Below, piece after piece: positions 39,901-45,900 of a stretch of 64,000 nt of DNA. How positions within the stretch are numbered: position 1 is the first letter of the stretch; every line of letters starts with the position of its first letter. A program made the position numbers and the translations under genes. Source of the DNA: Oegoconia quadripuncta (Eukaryota > Arthropoda > Insecta > Lepidoptera > Autostichidae); contig OX438742.1 in NCBI GenBank assembly GCA_949316235.1, forward strand, positions 34,850,853 through 34,914,852, written 5' to 3'. Below the pieces are notes generated by a model. The model searched no databases. It was not told the origin of the DNA and saw nothing but the letters and a program-made list of their open reading frames with translations.

Positions 39901-42900
39901 CAAAGTCATAGTCAAAGTCATAGTCAAAGTCATAGTCAAAGTCATAGTCAAAGTCATAGTCAAAGTCATAGTCAATGTCAAAGTCATAGTCATAGTCAAA
40001 GTCAAAGTTATAGTCATAGTCAAAGTCAAAGTCGTAGTCAATGTCATAGTCGAAGTCATAGTCAAAGTCATAGTTAAAGTTTTAGTCAAAGTCATAGTCA
40101 TAGTCAAAGGGGTGAATAGAATTTCCAAATTTGGCACGTAGGTTCCTTACGAGGTCTAGGGGAGCACTAAGAAAGGATTTTTCAAAATTCACCCTTTAAG
40201 GGGGTGAAACAGGAGTGGGAAGTTTGTATGAAGAAACAGTATAACTTGGACATTTCGACTATTTTCGAATCGAAACTTCGCAAGAGTACTCCTAGGAACA
40301 AATAAGCTAATACGTGTTTTGAAATTTTTCGAATTCAACCCCCTGGGTTGTGAAATGGGGGTTAAAACCATAAAATCGATATTGGTGTCGTTATTTAGGT
40401 TTTATGGGATGTTGATTATGAAAATGACATTTATTTTAAGTTAACCCTCTAGGGTTGAGATAGGGGTGGGGGTTGATACGAAAAAAGTCAATATTGGTGT
40501 CATTATTTAGGTTTTTTGGGACGTTGATTACGAAAATGCCATTTGTTTTGAAGCTAACCCCTTGGGGTTAGAGAATGAGATAAGGGTGAGTTGAACACTT
40601 TGAACCCACCGGGTATGCCATATCACAGACTTTTACTACGTGTGGGTGCACCTGTTATGTTATTGAGAAATTTAAAGCCACCCAAACTTTGTAACGGTAC
40701 TAGGTTGCAAGTCAAGGCTTTGCACCGGAACGTAGTAGAGGCCACTATTTTAACAGGACCTGCTCAGGGAGAAACAGTGTTTGTACCGCGTATTCCATTA
40801 ATACCAAATGATCTTCCCTTTGAAATCAAAAGGCTTCAGTTTCCACTAAAGGTCTGCTTTGCCATGACAATAAATAAGTCGCAGGGGCAAACTCTCAAAT
40901 TCGCCGGAGTAGACCTACGACAGGACTGTTTCTCTCACGGTCAGTTCTATGTGGCATGCTCCCGTGTAAGTTCACCTCAAAGTTTGGTTCTATTGCTACC
41001 ACCTTCAAACATGGCAAAAAATGTTGTTTATAAGGAAGTACTTTAATAAATATAAACTACTTACTTTAATAAATATAAAGTACTTTAATAAATAGAAAGG
41101 TCTTTTAATGGATCCATGTCTTAATTCATTTACCTGGCAAAACATCAACATGGTTCAACATACCTGTTATCTGCCCAGGGTCTTTTCCTGTTTGAGATAA
41201 ACTCTACATGGTAATTTTTCTGCTGAATGTATTCCCGTGGGAAAGTAATAAAGTGTTGATTCATGTAGTCTACGCGGACGAAGTCGCGGGCAGCTGCTAG
41301 TATTCTATAAAGCTGCGTTTCTTTTTTTAAACGAGCAACTCTAATTATTGAGTGACCTACTGCACGTTTGTCATACCAGCACAAGGTATCCTGGTTCCAT
41401 GGTTGTAACATTTAACAGGATTATTGTTTGTTGTGGCGATGACGGTACCTAACCACCTTGTGATTTCAACTCACGGTGTGCACTACTCAACTAGTGTTTT
41501 AGTTTTAAATAACAAAAGTGTTCCATATTGTGGTTATAAGGTTTTGTGATTGTTAATTAGTTTTTAATTTTATAATACTAATGTCTTTCTACTCATGTAA
41601 TCTCTTATTACATTTCTACTACAAACTACAATATAGTTACTAATAATAAGAAACTTACCTCGTCTAATTCAGCAACAATCACTCGTTTTTCGCCAACTTC
41701 TAAAGGTACTAACTCATTTGCAGGGATAATAACTTCTTCATAATCCTTATATTTTTTTCGAGTCGCATTCTCAGGTAGCAACATTTTTTGACCGGACACA
41801 AATCCTGCTGTAAAATTAGACAAGATACATACACCCACTTGTAAAAATTAAGCTTTTCAAACGTTCATAGAAGTATAACTCCGATACGTTAAAATTGTAA
41901 AGGACTTTTATAAATAACCAAATTATCACTATCCGTTTCGAAAGTTTTGAAACAGGGGATAAGCCTGCTAAACTGTTTTGAGGTATGTTACTTACACTTC
42001 GGATAAAAAAATGAACACTAAGCTGTAAAGTTTCTGTAAATACTTAAATGCAACAAAGACAAATTATAACTCGAAAGAAAACAATCTTTGCTACAGAATA
42101 AAATATTGCGACTATAAACTTCATTAATTCACTTACCAGCAGAGTTTCTGGCACTTAATGCAGAATCGTAAACATGAGGGTAATCAACTTTCGTTTGAAA
42201 GTACGATATTTTTTTCAAAATAGGGTCTTCGTTGTTCGATTTTGTAACAGAAAATCGCGCAGGTGGCTTTGTAAGTTCTGATATTCTGTAAAATAATAGA
42301 GCGGAAGTTGGTTAGTAAATTTTTATTATTTCAATAACTTACACAGTTCGTAAGTATATGTATATAAAATACATTTTAAATTTATAACATTTTTATGTAT
42401 AAATATCAATATTGACTATTCATAGTCATCCATTATATGATTGTCAGAGCTTTTGCCTGAAATCATATGTAATATTTAGTCGCAGTAATATTATATAAAA
42501 AGAGGCAAGCTGAGGACGCCAATTTGCTCCAATTGTAGCATCTTGTCATTGTGTTGGACAACTCTTAATAGATTACTATTAATTTACTCGCCTCGGGATA
42601 TAGATTACTATATCCCGAGGCGACACATTAGAAGCGCAATTGTTTTTAAAGAGCTATCTCATTTACTCTCCGTATAAACATACAAACCAACAAACATACG
42701 GAAAGTAAAAACCAATTCTCACTCATTAGCATCTTGTGAACAAAATTTGCAATTTTAGGCATCCATTTCCATTCCATCCAATAACGTAACATATCTACAC
42801 TTTATAATATAATTGCTTAGTGGCTATAGAATCACGAAGTATTTTTTTTTCAACTATAAATTATTAATTTATCAAGACTTTGCAGGACTTAACTAAGCGT

Positions 42901-45900
42901 AAGCGGACCTAACTTATCTAAGCGCAAGCTCTCGTTACTGTCAATTTATCAGGGATGCTGGCTAAATTATGGATGGCTCCATATATGGCATAATAATCTC
43001 TACGTTTTTAGTTACCTCGTAGCTCTCATCTGTGCTATATTCAATTCCCCTTGCTGCAAATTTTCGCCTACACTTTTTTTTTTATTATTTCTGCCTTTCT
43101 TTCCTTTTTTTCTAGCAATCTTCGCTTGCATTTGTTCTTGTTCTGTTTTAACTGATACTTGGCAAAGATATTCTGGCATTTTCTTTTCTGGTAGCGGTGC
43201 TGAAACTTTATAAATAATTATTATACAAATCAACGACAATTACTAGGAGTCCTAATATCAATAACGGCTGCATCAAAAGTATGCTAAGACTTATATTATA
43301 ATTCTATGTGTTTACTTACTTTGACTTCCTGAAGGTTGTGGTGATGGCGCCCTTAAACTGGTAAGGAGCTCTTCTCTATGCACTAATAAATCTTGAATAA
43401 ATTCGAATTGTTCAAAACCCAGTAAGTCAACTAGATCATTTTGCATATCATCATTAGTCCGCGGAGAGTGGAGGAAGCCTAGTATAGATTGTAAGATATC
43501 CACACGGTTATCCTCAAATAGTTTCCTGACTGACAGCTCTAGCCAGGTCTTATCAAACTAAAAAAGAATATTTATAATTATGTTTTTATGTTAGTAATAT
43601 AACTATGGGAAAATAGCAAAACAAAATACCTTTTGCATATTGATAACTTTTTTACAAAAGCATACCTTAGAAGCAGGAGCGGGTTGAGGAACTTTGGCAG
43701 CAATCTTCTTTTCCTTTTTTTTGGTATATGCCATAGAGAAATTTTCGGCGTAACTACAAACTGGTGGTGGCTTACAAGTCAGTTTTGGCAAAGGTTGCAT
43801 ATTAGGATTGTATGGTGTATATTTACATTGAATGGATTCTCCCCACAATTTGACTTTTTGTGTATTTGTTTCTATTATTTCTTCTTGAATGTACTTCTTT
43901 GATTCTTCTGATATAGAACTGGATATTTTAGTTACTATCTGAAAATATATAGTACATTCACAAAAAGTTAAAAATTATTCATTTTTCTGACACTGAGTGA
44001 AACAGACCTTTACTGTGTAAACTGATGTAAAATAAAAATATTTTTATCCTTGTGAACAAAACTCTACCCTGTGTCCTGTTTAAAGGAGTTAAACTACTGG
44101 TAGGTGGTATTATTAGTATTTGTCACCCTGTTATTGTGTGATCCCACCATGACACCATGCTCTATTATGAAATAATAATTATTGCAGCTTTAGGTATTAA
44201 AATAAAAAAATCCTAACCTCACAAATTGTGTTAGCAGTAGATGCTAAAACCGTCCCAAATAATTGACGAAGCTTAGACAAATGCTTTAACATAACAACAT
44301 CATGATTGAGGAACAATCTTAACACCAGCATGGAAGCATCCTCTATGATTTCATCAGTTTGTTCTCCAGTGAGGAGTTTACATTCTTCTTTTAGGTGTTC
44401 CAGAATTTTTAGAAGCTCTCTATAGTTGCTTTCATTTTCTTTTATGTAGGTGATTATGTCGCCAAATGATTTAAATCTGCAAATAAGGAATGTTAATAAA
44501 AAGCAAAAGGAGATAAATAGGGGTAGTTATACTTACAATGCCAACATATGTTGTTGGATATCTGCTTCTGAATAGCGTTCGGACTTGTAGGATTATAGGT
44601 CTGTATTATAGAATGACTCTCAAGTCTGAATCCGGATTTATAATATTGCCAATCCTTTCAAACTGCTTTTAAGTAGAGAGCACTTCAACAATAGCAGAGG
44701 AGCAGTCAGCAGTTTATGCTGGTAAGCACTTATTTCATTCATCCATCAAATCAGTCTACGTTTAGCAAGCAATCAGCATACCACGTAATCATTAGCATTG
44801 TTATTATTATAAGATAATATTAATAAATCGATGTCTCAAATAAAAATTATACATCATTTAAAGATTGTGCAGTAAGCAACCTTACAAATACAGACCTTAA
44901 TTTTCAGACTTTAATAATTTCAAGGAATATTCTGTATTGTAAAGATTGGATTGTGTGAGGATCAAAAAGACAAAAGTAATGACAAATTCTGAGACTATAG
45001 CAATATAAGTCCAGGGAAATAAAATAAAATACATCCAAGAATACATCTACCCAGGTCACCTAATTATCTACTAAAGATTATATGGTCAACAAGTTGGACA
45101 GAATGATCGCCAACACATGAAACAGATATTGGTCCTTGAAGGAAGTGATGATGAAACCTGCAGATGCATATATGAACGGTATTCAACATTATGCTATTTG
45201 TTTTGTCTAATTTACGGCTGTCAGACGGGGCCACTTAGAGAAAAGCAACTCGGTAAGAGGCACTCCTTTTACACTGTGTTCTATTCCGAATTGAATTATG
45301 AAATTGACAGACTGTTAGTTTACCGAATTACTTTTCTCTAAGTGGCCCCATCTGAAAGCCGTAAGTTAGACAAGACAAATTGCATAATGTTGAATTAAAG
45401 GATAGAGCAAAACTGACACAAATTAAAAACTACACCAAGTTTAAAAATGTAGAAACAGTAGCCAAGAAACTGAAAATAACTGGTTTAAATGGATCGGAAC
45501 TGAGAGAAAAAAAAAAGATAAATTAATCAAAATAGTTACAGAATGGTACCCAAGAGATGATAAGAGAAGTAAGGGATCGCCCTGTAAAGCTGGGAAATGA
45601 TATAAAGGCTGTTCATTCCACTCAACATCACCAGAATGTTTGGTGTTGTTTGGAATGACTATTCCGTACGACACTATCCTAGTGATGTCTTGAATGGCAA
45701 GCTACTTACCTGATTAATCAATCACCTAACCTAGTCTGTGATACTGCCACAAACAAAGAAGAATCGTTACTACAGACAAAAACATTGGAAAATATTTAAA
45801 GAACAAGTTGTGTAATGTTGCATTATCTTGAGGTGAGATTGTGGTCAAACGCAAGTCCAGTCAATCATAAAAAAAAAAAAAAAAAATCTTCAACCTACCA

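Larger units (their letters stand above)
38631..41300 (+). mobile_element. Decayed Helitron
   Basis: The 5' end starts TC (TCTAAATATATAAAGG) and leads to (GACT)n; the 3' end has the hairpin-forming CGCGGACGAAGTCGCG then CAGCTGCTAG/T, the CTRR terminus. It carries a PIF1-type helicase C-terminal frame (40591-41046), an internal direct duplication (38712-39180 and 40118-40590) and two minisatellites. Most of the Rep/helicase is missing. It lies in intron 7, inserted opposite to ASCC3. Confidence 0.85.

Noticed and set aside
39475..40137. Repetitive open frames ([12 protein letters not shown] and MTLTMT types)
   Set aside because: They arise from 14-bp and 12-bp minisatellites; no start context or conserved protein.
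45117..45341. 74-codon plus-strand ORF
   Set aside because: It is formed by the arms of the foldback MITE.
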